Shown here: piece by piece, positions 1 through 8,993 of the stretch
How positions within the stretch are numbered: the stretch's first letter is position 1
Layout: the number at the start of each line of letters is the position of its first letter
Assembly (NCBI RefSeq): GCF_001421745.1
Contig: NZ_LMKW01000001.1
Span: 446,459 to 510,458, forward strand
Reading direction: 5' to 3'
Length of the DNA stretch: 64,000 bases
From: Sphingomonas sp. Leaf230
Lineage (GTDB): Bacteria > Pseudomonadota > Alphaproteobacteria > Sphingomonadales > Sphingomonadaceae
The notes under the pieces: model-generated
The model's database searches: none
The model's input: the letters and a program-made list of their open reading frames with translations, nothing else
What the model was told of the DNA's origin: nothing
Translations under genes and position numbers: made by a program

Positions 1-1
1 G

Positions 2-448
2 TGCGACGAATCGCCCGGCTGTTCGCATGCGATCTACCTCGCGAACAAAGGGAGCGTGACGATCACCAACTCGCGGTTCGAGCGCGGTACCGGCGGGCAT
101 TACGTCAAGCTGCGCGTGCCGACCGTGTCGATCACCGACAACAGCTTCGACGATACCGCGGGGAAGAAGACCAACTACATGATCGACCTCCCCGAAGGCG
201 CGACCGGCCTCATCGCGCGCAATACCTTCGTGCAGGGGCGCAACAAGGAGAACCATACCGGGCTGATCGTGGTCGCGGCGGAAGCGCAGACGTACCGATC
301 GACAGGGTTGCGGGTCGAGGGGAACGACGCGAGACTGTCGCCTGGGGACAGTAGCAGCCCGGCGTTCTTGGCGGACTACAGCCACGACAAGCTCGCGCTT
401 GGGGCGAACCGGCTGGGCACCGGGTTGCGAGCGTTCGAGACGCGGTAG
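2..448 (+). CDS. Right-handed beta-helix repeat protein, 3' part
   Basis: The reading frame is open from base 2 and ends at the TAG at 446-448, so only the last ~148 residues are seen and the start lies outside the window. Short repeated strands of the type ITNSRFERG, VSITDNSFDD, LIARNTFVQG and GLRVEGNDA, each about 22-25 residues long with conserved Asn, are the coils of a parallel beta-helix such as those in pectate-lyase-like and periplasmic copper-binding (NosD-like) proteins. Proteins with this fold are usually exported and bind or cleave polysaccharide, but no catalytic residues can be assigned from this fragment. Fold confidence is fair; the function is unknown. Confidence 0.6.
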   Translation, partial: CDESPGCSHAIYLANKGSVTITNSRFERGTGGHYVKLRVPTVSITDNSFDDTAGKKTNYMIDLPEGATGLIARNTFVQGRNKENHTGLIVVAAEAQTYRSTGLRVEGNDARLSPGDSSSPAFLADYSHDKLALGANRLGTGLRAFETR

Positions 449-492
449 CTTGCACGCTGGCCGGAGCGATCGTTCGAGGTAGCACGCCCCAA

Positions 493-559
493 AAAGCTTG
501 TTCTCCCGCGAAGGCGGGAGCCCAGTCTGGGCTCCCGCCTTCGCGGGAGAACAAGCTTT
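493..559. repeat. Perfect 67-bp palindrome, repeat family A
   Basis: The sequence reads the same on both strands across 67 bases centred on 526. Its core is CCCGCGAAGGCGGGAGCCCA and its mirror image. Related copies lie at 7867-7921, 13881-13935, 19788-19869 and 37359-37417. It sits between two convergent genes and could fold as a long hairpin that ends transcription from both sides. It resembles REP/MITE-type elements of sphingomonads. Confidence 0.85.
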
Positions 560-579
560 GCAGTGAAGGTGCGCGGCGC

Positions 580-2232
580 TCAGTTGCCGCAGGTACTCGC
601 AGCACCCGGATCGAGATCCAGACAGCGCCCATCCAGCCCGCTAACCGGCAACCCGATCGTCGCCGCCAAGGTCGGCACAATATCCACCGTCTCCACCGAA
701 AGCGGTTGCTCGAACCCCGTCATCCCCTTGCGCCAGAACAGGATCGGCACGCGGCGGTCGTAATCCCAAGGCGACCCATGCGTTTCGACATAGCCGCCCG
801 CCGGCGACACGATCGTCGTCACGCGCGGCTTGAGCAGCACCACCATCTGCCCCGACCGCTCCGGATAGAACGACGCCCGCGCCCGCTCGATCAGCGTCCA
901 TGTCTCGGGCGGCGACTTCGCCATCGGTGTCGCCATTATTTCGGCGGCCGAGTACGCACCCGCGATCTGCGGCATCGCGCGATAGCGACGCAGCGCCTCC
1001 GCAAGCACCTTCGCCTGCGTCTTTGCCGGCAGCGCGTCGTCGATATACACGTCGCCCTCGGTCCCGAGCAGCACGTTGCCCGGCAGCCCCATGTCCTTGG
1101 CGATCGCGGTGCCGACCTGCTTGGCGAGGACGTTCTCGTCCATGTGCGCCTCCATCGGCATCGCGCGCTGCTGCTGGCGTTCGGTCGCGTCGTGCGCGCC
1201 GTGATCCGCGGTCAGCACGACCTCGTAATCGACCCCGGTCTCATCCATCACGCTAAAGAAGTCGCCGAGCGTCTTGTCGAGCTGCGCCATCTGGATGCAC
1301 ATCTCCGAGCCCTGCGTGCCATAGGTGTGCCCAATATAGTCGGTCGCCGACGCGCCGATGTCGATGATGTCGGTCTGCGGCCCCTTGCCGAGCTTCATGT
1401 CCTGCACCAGCGCCGCCGCCATCGCGAACACCGCGGCGTCCGAGGCCGGCGACACGCGGAAGCCCTTCGCGTCACCGGCTTCACGCTCGAAGCGCCCCTG
1501 GCCGTAGGTCTTGCCCGCGATCACGATCGGATGGTTCACGCCCGCGCAATAGCCGGGCAGCGGCAGCGCCGCCTGAGGCTTGGCGATCAGCGCTGCGACC
1601 GCATCGCGCGTGCGCTGCACCGCCGGCGGTACCGCGCGCGCCGCGTACGAAACGTACGTCTTGCCGTCCCACCACCATAGCTCGTCGACCTTGTGGCCGC
1701 CCATCATCACCGCCGCGCGATCCTTGCCCGCGACCGAGACCGAGCGCGTCCGCGGATCGCGCGCCTTCATCATCTCGCCGAGCGTCGGCACCTTCAGGTG
1801 CATGTCGGACACGGTGTAGCTGTCGTGTGTGCTGCCCGTAACGCGCTCGTCCTCCGAGCAGTAGACGACCTTGTCGGGCCGCCCCGCGCGCTGGTCGATC
1901 CAGTTGTTGGCGATGATGCCGGTATGTGCAGGCCGCATGCCGGTCAGGATCGTCGAGTGGCCGGGGCAGGTCTCGGTCGCGGCATGGCTCTGATACCCGC
2001 TCGGGAAAACCGCGCCGTTCAGCAGTCGTGTGAAGCCGCCCGTATAGTGATTGCGATATTGCTGGAACAAGTCGGCGGCGAACTGGTCGACCGAGATCGC
2101 GACGATCAGTTTCGGTGGAGTCGTCGGGGTCGCCGCGGGGGGCGCCGCCGTCTGGGCAGAGACCGAAGAAGCCGAAGTCAGCAGGAGCGCGGCGATAAGT
2201 GCTTTCACGAACAGTCCTTTAGCCAGCGACAT
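580..2232 (-). CDS. phoK: Secreted alkaline phosphatase, PhoK/PafA type
   Basis: A 550-residue protein with a Sec signal peptide (residues 1-26, ending SVSA). The mature part carries the alkaline phosphatase superfamily metal sites: SVDQF with Asp49, the nucleophile segment TETCPGHSTI (a Thr near 86-88 in place of Ser), DYIGH near residue 300, TADHGAHD near 345 and ETHGSPWD near 485. Length and motifs match the single-domain Sphingomonas PhoK and PafA monoesterases, which release phosphate from organic phosphates in the periplasm or outside the cell using two zinc ions (family knowledge). It is divergent from the DsbD-like gene, which may help fold exported proteins. Assignment to PhoK rather than another member of this subfamily is from motif recall, not from alignment. 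Confidence 0.85.
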   Translation of the reverse strand: MSLAKGLFVKALIAALLLTSASSVSAQTAAPPAATPTTPPKLIVAISVDQFAADLFQQYRNHYTGGFTRLLNGAVFPSGYQSHAATETCPGHSTILTGMRPAHTGIIANNWIDQRAGRPDKVVYCSEDERVTGSTHDSYTVSDMHLKVPTLGEMMKARDPRTRSVSVAGKDRAAVMMGGHKVDELWWWDGKTYVSYAARAVPPAVQRTRDAVAALIAKPQAALPLPGYCAGVNHPIVIAGKTYGQGRFEREAGDAKGFRVSPASDAAVFAMAAALVQDMKLGKGPQTDIIDIGASATDYIGHTYGTQGSEMCIQMAQLDKTLGDFFSVMDETGVDYEVVLTADHGAHDATERQQQRAMPMEAHMDENVLAKQVGTAIAKDMGLPGNVLLGTEGDVYIDDALPAKTQAKVLAEALRRYRAMPQIAGAYSAAEIMATPMAKSPPETWTLIERARASFYPERSGQMVVLLKPRVTTIVSPAGGYVETHGSPWDYDRRVPILFWRKGMTGFEQPLSVETVDIVPTLAATIGLPVSGLDGRCLDLDPGAASTCGN

Positions 2233-2316
2233 CCCTCGATCGAGGCCGTCGCTTTGAAGTGCAATACGACAAGGTCACCGCTATGGCTTTGCGCGATGAA
2301 CGAAACAAGGATGGCC

Positions 2317-4365
2317 ATGCGCGGATTACGTTGCGCCGTGATGACGGTTTTGCTGGCCGTCTGCGGGCTGGCGAGTGCGCCCGCGCTTGCTGAATCGCTG
2401 AACGGCTCCAGCCAGCATCTGATGATGAAGCTGGTCGCCGAGAGCGATCACCCGAAGGCCGGCGCGCCGCTGACGATCGCGCTCGCGACGACGCCCGAGA
2501 CCGGCTGGCACGGCTATTGGCGCAACCCCGGCGATGCGGGCTTTCCGGCGACCTTCGACTGGACCTTGCCGCCGGGCGCGAAGGCAGGCGAGCCCGAATG
2601 GCCGGTGCCAACGACGCTGCTGATCGCTGGCCTGATGAACTATGTCTACGAGGCGCCCTATGCGCCGCTCGTGACGATCCAGGTCCCGGCGGGGCTAGCG
2701 GTGGGAACCAAATTCCCGGTTCGCCTGAAGACGAGCTACCTCGTCTGCTCCGCGACGATCTGCGTGCCCGAAGAGAAGGCGCTGTCGCTCGATCTTACGA
2801 TCGGCGACGGCGCGCCATCGCAGGCCGCCGCGTTCGCCGGCTGGCGTCAGGCGATCCCCAAGCCGCTCGATGCCGGCGCGACCTACGCGGCGAGCAACGG
2901 GACGATGCGGATCGCGGTGCCGTTCCCGGCGAGCGCGAAGATCGACAAGGCGTATTTCTTCCCCGTCACCACCGGCGCGATCGAGAACGGCGCGGCGCAG
3001 ACCGTCACGCGCGACGGCGACCGCCTGACGATAACGACGAAGGTCGCCGCCAACGCCAAGACCGGCGGCCCGATCGAGGGCGTGCTCCGGATCGGCGACG
3101 GGCAGGGGCTCGGCGTAAAGGCGACGCCCGGCGCGGTGGCCGAAGCGGCCGGCGGCGACGCAACCAGCGCCAGCGGCGAGAGCCTCTGGCTGACGGCGCT
3201 GATCGCGTTCGCCGGTGCAGTGCTCGGCGGCCTGATCCTCAACATCATGCCCTGCGTGTTCCCGATCCTCAGCCTCAAGGCGCTGAGTCTTGCCCGCGGC
3301 GGCGCGAGCGAGAAGGACGCGCGGGGCGAAGCGCTGGCCTACACCGCAGGCGTCGTTCTGGTGTGCCTCGGTCTCGGCGGCGCGATCCTGGCCTTGCGCG
3401 CAGGCGGCTCCGCAGTCGGCTGGGCGTTCCAGTTGCAGCATCCCGGCGCCATCGTCGCACTGCTGCTGCTGAGCACCGCGATCGCGTTCAACCTTGCCGG
3501 GCTGTTCGAGGTCCCGACTCCGCGCTTTGCCGGTGAGAGTGGCGCAAGCGGCGCATTCGCAACCGGAGCACTTGCCGCGTTCATCGCAACGCCGTGCACC
3601 GGGCCGTTCATGGGCGCGGCGCTCGGCGCCGCGCTGGTACTGCCGTGGCCGGCGGCGCTGGCCGTGTTCGGCGGGCTCGGGATTGGGCTGTCGCTTCCGT
3701 TCCTCGCGATCGGGTTCATCCCCTCATGGCGGCGGTGGCTGCCGAAGCCCGGGGCATGGATGGAGACGTTCCGCCACATCCTGTCCGTGCCGATGTTCCT
3801 GACCGCGATCGCGCTCGGCTGGGTGCTCGGGCGCCAGACCGGCGCGGACACGCTGACGCTCGCGTTGGTTGCCGTGCTCGCGGTCGGCGCGGTGCTCTGG
3901 ATCGGCGGCTCGCGCCAGCGCAAGGGCAAGTCGTTCGGCGTCGTCGCGCAGGTCCTGCTGCTAGTGGTGTTCGTAGGCAGCGCCGTGCTGATCTCACGCG
4001 CGCCGCCGGTTGCCGCGAAGACGGCTACCGCGGGCGACGAGGCGTTCACCGAGGCCAAGCTCGCCTCGCTGCGCGCCGAGAAGCGCCCGGTGTTCGTTTA
4101 CTTCACCGCCGACTGGTGCCTGACGTGCAAGGTCAACGAGAAGGCCGCGATCGACACCACCGGCGTCCGCGACGCCTTCGCCAAGCACAAGGTCGCGGCC
4201 TTGATCGGCGACTGGACCGACGGCGACCCGGTAATGGGCCGCTTCATCCAGGCCCACAACCGCGCCGGCGTGCCGCTGTACCTATACTACGCGCCGGGCG
4301 CAGCCGAACCCACCGTCCTCCCGCAGGTCCTCACGCCGGGCCTGCTGAAGGGATTGGGCGCCTGA
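2317..4365 (+). CDS. DsbD/ScsB-like protein-disulfide reductase
   Basis: Predicted inner-membrane protein that carries electrons from cytoplasmic thioredoxin to periplasmic disulfides. The protein has a signal peptide (1-25, ending APALA), a periplasmic DsbC/DsbD-N-like domain (about 30-280) with the cysteine pair VCSATICVPE, a DsbD transmembrane domain (about 290-555) with Cys313 in MPCVFP and Cys427 in ATPCTGP, and a C-terminal thioredoxin domain with WCLTCK at 600-605. I chose ATG 2317 because AAGGA lies five bases upstream and the signal peptide begins there; ATG 2296 and 2311 are in frame and would add 7 or 2 residues. The N-terminal domain looks more like ScsB than classical DsbD. The gene is divergent from the alkaline phosphatase. 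Confidence 0.85.
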   Translation: MRGLRCAVMTVLLAVCGLASAPALAESLNGSSQHLMMKLVAESDHPKAGAPLTIALATTPETGWHGYWRNPGDAGFPATFDWTLPPGAKAGEPEWPVPTTLLIAGLMNYVYEAPYAPLVTIQVPAGLAVGTKFPVRLKTSYLVCSATICVPEEKALSLDLTIGDGAPSQAAAFAGWRQAIPKPLDAGATYAASNGTMRIAVPFPASAKIDKAYFFPVTTGAIENGAAQTVTRDGDRLTITTKVAANAKTGGPIEGVLRIGDGQGLGVKATPGAVAEAAGGDATSASGESLWLTALIAFAGAVLGGLILNIMPCVFPILSLKALSLARGGASEKDARGEALAYTAGVVLVCLGLGGAILALRAGGSAVGWAFQLQHPGAIVALLLLSTAIAFNLAGLFEVPTPRFAGESGASGAFATGALAAFIATPCTGPFMGAALGAALVLPWPAALAVFGGLGIGLSLPFLAIGFIPSWRRWLPKPGAWMETFRHILSVPMFLTAIALGWVLGRQTGADTLTLALVAVLAVGAVLWIGGSRQRKGKSFGVVAQVLLLVVFVGSAVLISRAPPVAAKTATAGDEAFTEAKLASLRAEKRPVFVYFTADWCLTCKVNEKAAIDTTGVRDAFAKHKVAALIGDWTDGDPVMGRFIQAHNRAGVPLYLYYAPGAAEPTVLPQVLTPGLLKGLGA

Positions 4366-4369
4366 ACCG

Positions 4370-4492
4370 ATCCTCCCCCGCAAGGGGGAGGTGGCGCGAA
4401 GCGACGGAGGGGGAGGAACACGCAACGGAACTCACCCTTACCTCCCCCTCCGTCTGGCAAGCGCCAGCCACCTCCCCCTGGCGGGGGAGGAT
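4370..4492. repeat. Family C palindromic repeat, 123 bp
   Basis: Inverted ends ATCCTCCCCCGC and GCGGGGGAGGAT enclose inner inverted segments around ACGGAGGGGGAGG and CCTCCCCCTCCGT. Nearly the same element occurs at 37096-37219 and 55685-55809. It begins directly after the disulfide reductase stop codon. The open frame of the next gene runs back to a TTG at its right edge, which is probably not the true start. Confidence 0.85.
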
Positions 4493-4596
4493 TGAACGGT
4501 CACCAGCCGACCAATGCTTACACAGAAGGACTTGTGCAGCGCAGCGATGCGTTGCAGCATGGAACCGCAACGCTTGATGGGGAATTGACCGTTTCG

Positions 4597-6117
4597 ATGG
4601 GGAAACAAGCGTTCGACGAGATCATGGGCACCCCGGGCGACACGACCGCCCGGCCCCAACTGGCGGCTCTCGGCAAGTGGATCGAGGATACGCCCGACGC
4701 CGAGCTGCGACGCCGGCAGGAAGCCGCCGAGACGACGTTCCGGCAACTCGGCATAACCTTCGCGGTGTACGGCGAGAATGAAGCAGCCGAGCGGATCATC
4801 CCGTTCGACATCGTCCCGCGAGTATTCCTGCATGACGAATGGACGCGGTTGTCCGAAGGCCTCGTCCAGCGCGTCGAGGCGATCAACGCGTTCCTCGACG
4901 ATATCTACGGCGAACGACGCATCTTAAAGGAGGGCATCCTCCCCGAAGACCTCGTGCTCGGCAACGCGCAGTTCCGGCCCGAGATCGCCGGTATCCGCCC
5001 GCCGCACGGCGTATGGGCGCATATCTGCGGGATCGATCTCGTCCGCACCGGCCCCGACGACTTCTTCGTGCTCGAGGACAACGCCCGCACGCCGTCCGGC
5101 GTCAGCTACATGCTGGAAAACCGCGAGGCGATGCTCCGGCTCTGCCCCGAACTCTTCCGCGAGTTTCGCGTCGCGGCGGTCGACAGCTATCCCGACCTGC
5201 TGCTCGAGACGATGAAGTCGGTCGCGCCGCACGGCACGGGCTCCAACCCGACCTGCGTGCTCCTGACCCCCGGCCACTACAATTCCGCGTATTACGAGCA
5301 TAGCTTCCTCGCGGACTCCATGGGCATCGAACTCGTCGAGGCCGCCGATCTGGTGGTCGACGACGATATCGTCTGGATGCGGACGATTGCCGGGCGGGTG
5401 AAGGTCGACGTGATCTATCGTCGGATCGACGACGATTATCTCGACCCGCTCGTGTTCCGTCCCGACTCTGCGCTCGGCGTCCCAGGCTTGATCGCAGCGT
5501 ACGCTGCCGGCAACGTCGCGATCATGAATGCGCCGGGCAACGGCATCGCCGACGACAAGGCGATCTACAGCTACATGCCCGACATCGTGAAATTTTACTC
5601 CGGCGGCGAGTGCAAGCTGCGCAACGTCGAGACGTGGCGCTGCCGCGAACCGCAGGCGCTGAAGTTCGTCCTCGACAATCTCGAAGACGTCGTCGTCAAG
5701 CTGGTCGACGGCTCGGGCGGCTACGGCATGCTGGTCGGCCCCACCGCCTCGAAACAGGAAATCGAGGATTTTCGCGCCGCGCTCATTGCGGAGCCACACC
5801 GCTACATTGCGCAACCGACACTTGCCCTGTCGACCGTCCCGACGATGGCACAAGGCGGCCTCAGCCCCCGCCACGTCGACTTCCGCCCCTTCGTGCTGAG
5901 CGGCGCGAAGGGCGTGCAGGTCGTCCCCGGCGGCCTCACCCGCGTCGCGCTCAAGGAAGGATCACTCGTGGTCAATTCCAGCCAGGGCGGCGGCACCAAG
6001 GACAGTTTCGTGCTCATGGCCGACCAGTCGCAGCGGATGAACGCCAGTGGGATGACCCAAACTATGGGCGGCATGACGCAGACGCTCGGTGGACAGACCT
6101 CCGGCGGGACCGTCTGA
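4597..6117 (+). CDS. Circularly permuted ATP-grasp type 2 protein
   Basis: A 506-residue member of the circularly permuted ATP-grasp family (formerly DUF404/DUF407). Recognisable segments are FDEIMG at the N terminus, AVYGENEAAERIIPFDIVPR, VLEDNARTPSGVSYML and VVKLVDGSGGYGMLVGP, the last a glycine-rich nucleotide loop. Comparative genomics (Iyer and Aravind) predicts that such proteins form amide bonds on peptides, always beside alpha-E and transglutaminase-like partners, as here; no substrate is known. I chose ATG 4597 because FDE near the N terminus is where family members begin; the frame stays open to TTG 4492, at the edge of a repeat. The last 25 residues (MTQTMGG repeats) are Met/Gly/Thr rich. 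The stop overlaps the next start by one base. Confidence 0.85.
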   Translation: MGKQAFDEIMGTPGDTTARPQLAALGKWIEDTPDAELRRRQEAAETTFRQLGITFAVYGENEAAERIIPFDIVPRVFLHDEWTRLSEGLVQRVEAINAFLDDIYGERRILKEGILPEDLVLGNAQFRPEIAGIRPPHGVWAHICGIDLVRTGPDDFFVLEDNARTPSGVSYMLENREAMLRLCPELFREFRVAAVDSYPDLLLETMKSVAPHGTGSNPTCVLLTPGHYNSAYYEHSFLADSMGIELVEAADLVVDDDIVWMRTIAGRVKVDVIYRRIDDDYLDPLVFRPDSALGVPGLIAAYAAGNVAIMNAPGNGIADDKAIYSYMPDIVKFYSGGECKLRNVETWRCREPQALKFVLDNLEDVVVKLVDGSGGYGMLVGPTASKQEIEDFRAALIAEPHRYIAQPTLALSTVPTMAQGGLSPRHVDFRPFVLSGAKGVQVVPGGLTRVALKEGSLVVNSSQGGGTKDSFVLMADQSQRMNASGMTQTMGGMTQTLGGQTSGGTV

Positions 6118-7052
6118 TGCTCTCGCGCACCGCATCCTCGCTCTACTGGCTCGGCCGCTATTTTGAGCGTGCCGACTTCATCGCCCGTCTGGTCGAAGCC
6201 ACCGTTCGCCTCGACGTGCTCTCGTCGCAACCCTCGGGCGACGCCGCCTGGGCGTCCGCGCTGGCCGTCACCGAAACCGACGAGGCGTTCGCAGCGACCG
6301 GCGTGGAAATTGGGCAGCGCGACGTCGTGCGCTTCCTGACGCTCGATTCGAGTCATCCGGGATCGATCGTCCGTTGCCTAGACATGGCGCGCAACAACGC
6401 CAAGGCGGTCCGAACCGCGCTGACGCGCGAGGCCTGGACCGCGATCAACCGCGCATGGCTGCTGTTCGAGAACCGCGCCACGCCCGGCAGCACGACCTCG
6501 CAGCTGAACCTCGTCGAGGCGGTCAAGAACGAGACCCGCGGGTTCGAGGGTGCCGTCCATCGCATGCTCCGCAACCAGACGACCTGGTTCATCCGGCTCG
6601 GCCAGGCGGTCGAGCGCGCGGACAACACCGCGCGGCTGCTCGACGTCAAATATCACATCCTGCTGCCCGAGGGCGAGCGGCTCGGCGGCGCGATCGACCG
6701 TGACCAGTGGACGACGATCCTCCAGACGGTGTCCGCCGTCACCGCCTATCGCTGGCTCTACAATGACGGGCTTCGTCCCGCCGACGTCATCGACCTGCTC
6801 CTTGCCCGGTCCGAACTACCGCGCAGTCTCGCCGCGTCGGTTGAGGAGACCGTCGACGTGCTTAACCTCCTCGCCAAGCGCACCGGCAACCACGGCGAGG
6901 CCGACCGGATGGCACGGATGCGTGCGTCGCGGATGGCGAAGACACGATCGGGCGAGGTCATTGCCTCCGGGCTGCACCAGTATCTCCAGGCGTTCATCGC
7001 CGAGAACGCGTTGCTGCACGGCGCGATCGGCCGTCAGTTCAAGTTCCTCTGA
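6117..7052 (+). CDS. Alpha-E domain protein
   Basis: A 311-residue, mostly helical protein beginning MLSRTASSLYWLGRYFERAD, the typical opening of the alpha-E domain (formerly DUF403). Later landmarks are RLGQAVERADNTARLLDVKY, which repeats the ERAD motif, and LHGAIGRQFKFL at the end. Alpha-E proteins are always linked to ATP-grasp and transglutaminase-like genes and are thought to be partners of the ATP-grasp enzyme; no activity is known. Its ATG overlaps the stop of the ATP-grasp gene (TGATG) and its own stop overlaps the next ATG in the same way, so the three genes form one operon with translational coupling. Confidence 0.87.
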   Translation: MLSRTASSLYWLGRYFERADFIARLVEATVRLDVLSSQPSGDAAWASALAVTETDEAFAATGVEIGQRDVVRFLTLDSSHPGSIVRCLDMARNNAKAVRTALTREAWTAINRAWLLFENRATPGSTTSQLNLVEAVKNETRGFEGAVHRMLRNQTTWFIRLGQAVERADNTARLLDVKYHILLPEGERLGGAIDRDQWTTILQTVSAVTAYRWLYNDGLRPADVIDLLLARSELPRSLAASVEETVDVLNLLAKRTGNHGEADRMARMRASRMAKTRSGEVIASGLHQYLQAFIAENALLHGAIGRQFKFL

Positions 7053-7861
7053 TGCGGCTGTCGATCGACCATCACACGATCTACCGCTTCGCGCAGCCGC
7101 AGGGTCGCTTGGTGCAGATGCTCCGCCTCACGCCCGAGAACACGCACGATCAGACGGTCGCGTCGTGGCGGATCGACGTCGATTGCGATGCGCGGCTGCG
7201 GCCGGGGCGTGACGGCTTCGGCAACGCGGTGACGATGCTCTACGCCGAAGGGCCGGTCGACGGGATCGAGATCACCGTGAAAGGCGAGGTGCTGACCAGC
7301 CATTCCGACGGCGTCCTGCACGGCGTCCACGAAACGCTCCCGCCCGCGCTGTTCCTGCGGTCCACCGAGGCGACCGTCCTCGATACGGCAATTGCCAAGT
7401 TCGCGGCCAATTCGGCCGAGGGCGCACGCGACCGGATCGGCGCATTGCACCGTTTGAACCGCGCGTTCCATAAGCGCTTCGCATTCGACGCCGGACGTCC
7501 GGAACCCGGTCGGACGGCCGCCGCGGCGTTCCGCATGGACAGCGCCACGCCGCGCGACATGGCGCAGATGTTCGCCGTCGCCGCGCGGTCGCTCGGGGCG
7601 CCGGCGCGGTATGTGTCGGGGTATCATCACAACGATCACGAGGTGGTGCATCTGCCGACGCCGCACGGCTGGGCCGAGGCGTTCGTCGACGGACTCGGCT
7701 GGGTGGGGTTCGATCCGTGCACGGGGATGTCGCCTGAGGAGCACTATGTCCGCGTAGCGATGGCGCTTGATGCGGCTGGCGCTGCGCCGGTGGCGGGCTC
7801 GAGGTTGGGCGAAGGTGGCGAGGAACTCGACGTCGACGTCGTGGTCCAGCGCGAGGACTAA
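7052..7861 (+). CDS. Transglutaminase-like protein lacking the catalytic Cys
   Basis: A 269-residue protein of the bacterial transglutaminase-like family found with ATP-grasp/alpha-E genes. The N-terminal beta domain (about 1-100, beginning MRLSIDHHTIYRF) is followed by the papain-like core. The usual core motif around the nucleophile, of the form G-x-C-Q-D, is replaced by SATPRDMAQ (164-172), with proline at the Cys position. The rest is kept: RSLGAPARYVSGYH, then His205 in PTPHGWAEAF and Asp in GWVGFDPCTG. As a thiol enzyme it should be inactive, so it may bind peptides or help its partners. It is the last gene of the operon; family A and B repeats follow it. Family assignment is firm; lack of activity is inferred. 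Confidence 0.85.
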   Translation: MRLSIDHHTIYRFAQPQGRLVQMLRLTPENTHDQTVASWRIDVDCDARLRPGRDGFGNAVTMLYAEGPVDGIEITVKGEVLTSHSDGVLHGVHETLPPALFLRSTEATVLDTAIAKFAANSAEGARDRIGALHRLNRAFHKRFAFDAGRPEPGRTAAAAFRMDSATPRDMAQMFAVAARSLGAPARYVSGYHHNDHEVVHLPTPHGWAEAFVDGLGWVGFDPCTGMSPEEHYVRVAMALDAAGAAPVAGSRLGEGGEELDVDVVVQRED

Positions 7862-7866
7862 GATGT

Positions 7867-7921
7867 GTTTCCCCGCGAAGGCGGGGGCCCAGACTGGGCT
7901 CCCGCCTTCGCGGGAGAACAA
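7867..7921. repeat. Family A palindromic repeat
   Basis: A 55-bp imperfect palindrome (CCCCGCGAAGGCGGGGGCCC and CTCCCGCCTTCGCGGGAGAA arms) just after the transglutaminase-like gene. It lies next to a family B copy, so two repeat families are stacked in about 190 bp between convergent genes. Confidence 0.85.
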
Positions 7922-7942
7922 GGGGCAGGAGTTCTCGAGGGT

Positions 7943-8049
7943 ACCACCCCGGCGAAGGCCGGGGCCCAATTGGCAAGGTGGTCGTGATGGAGCGCTGCAC
8001 TCAATTAGCGGTGTTTCCCAATTGGACCCCGGCCTTCGCCGGGGTGGTG
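7943..8049. repeat. Family B palindromic repeat, 107 bp
   Basis: Arms of about 31 bp (ACCACCCCGGCGAAGGCCGG at the left, its mirror at the right) end in CCAATTGG and flank a loop of about 45 bp. A diverged copy is at 23019-23125. Between convergent genes it could also act as a bidirectional transcription terminator. Confidence 0.85.
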
Positions 8050-8089
8050 GTCTTGGGACGCGGGAGTGGACTAATTTAGTACCCCAACT

Positions 8090-8866
8090 TCAAACCAACG
8101 CCGCAACCCGCGCAGCCTTCGTCACCAGATCCGCATCCTCCAACCGCCGCCACCCCGCCGGCCCCAGCACTTCCAACGGCCGGTACCGCGTCTTGTACTC
8201 CATCCGCGGCGAGCCCTTCACCCAGTATCCAAGATACACGTATGGCAGCCCGGCATCGCGGGCCCGCAGGATGTGATCCATAATGATGAAATTACCGAAC
8301 CCCGGTCGCGCCGCGTCGTCCGCCGCAAAGAAGCTGTAGACCATCGACAACCCGTCAGCCTGGCGATCGGTCAGGCACGCGCCGATCAGCGCGCCCTGAA
8401 CGCCGCCGACGCTAGGCTCGCGATATTCGACGATCACCGAATTGACCGGCGAATGCTCGATCATGTCGGCGTAATCGTCCTCGTCCATACCCGCCATGCC
8501 GCCGCCCGGATGCCGCGTCCCGAGGTAACGGCGCAGCAACTGGAACTGCTCGTCGGTCGCCCACGCCTTGCACGCCGTCACCTCGATATCGCCAAGCCGC
8601 TTGAGCAATTTGCGCTGCGTCGCGTTGGGCACGAACTCGTCCGTCACCACGCGGACCGAGACGCATGCGGTGCACCCCGCGCACGACGGCCGATACGCCA
8701 CGCCCTGGCTGCGACGAAAGCCGATCCGCCCTAGCGCATCGTTCAACTCGTTCGCGTGCGGACCGGTCAGTTCGGTGAACACCTTTCGCTCCTGCCGATC
8801 CGGCAGATACGGGCACGGCGCAGGGCTGGTGACGAAAAAGCGCGGGAAACGGAAAGGCGCGGTCAC
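8090..8866 (-). CDS. bpt: Aspartate/glutamate leucyltransferase
   Basis: A 258-residue protein of the arginyl/leucyl-tRNA-protein transferase family. Landmarks: [16 protein letters not shown] near the N terminus, the cysteine-rich [16 protein letters not shown] (about 57-72), [21 protein letters not shown] and [20 protein letters not shown]. Bpt enzymes move leucine from Leu-tRNA to proteins that begin with Asp or Glu and so feed the N-end rule (ClpS/ClpAP) pathway in the cytosol. Alphaproteobacterial members with this architecture are called Bpt; the donor amino acid cannot be read from sequence alone. The start is GTG (8864-8866). It is the downstream gene of a minus-strand pair with threonine ammonia-lyase, 127 bp away; that gap shows no repeat or other feature. 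Confidence 0.88.
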   Translation of the reverse strand: MTAPFRFPRFFVTSPAPCPYLPDRQERKVFTELTGPHANELNDALGRIGFRRSQGVAYRPSCAGCTACVSVRVVTDEFVPNATQRKLLKRLGDIEVTACKAWATDEQFQLLRRYLGTRHPGGGMAGMDEDDYADMIEHSPVNSVIVEYREPSVGGVQGALIGACLTDRQADGLSMVYSFFAADDAARPGFGNFIIMDHILRARDAGLPYVYLGYWVKGSPRMEYKTRYRPLEVLGPAGWRRLEDADLVTKAARVAALV

Positions 8867-8993
8867 CGAGCGAAAAGTCCTTCAGGCAGGCGCGATCAGC
8901 CGCGTCGCCCCGTATATGGCCGCCCAGCGCAAACGTACAATCGGTTTACCACGAATGTCGGTTAACGCGGTAAATCACCGTATCAGAATGGGA

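Noticed and set aside
580..2232. Long open frames on the + strand opposite the alkaline phosphatase and other genes
   Set aside because: These are Arg- and Ala-rich shadow frames caused by high third-position G+C; no domain or ribosome binding site.
4492..4596. TTG start at 4492 for the ATP-grasp gene, giving 541 residues
   Set aside because: The first codons lie at a repeat edge and the extra 35 residues do not look like the family N terminus; ATG 4597 fits better.
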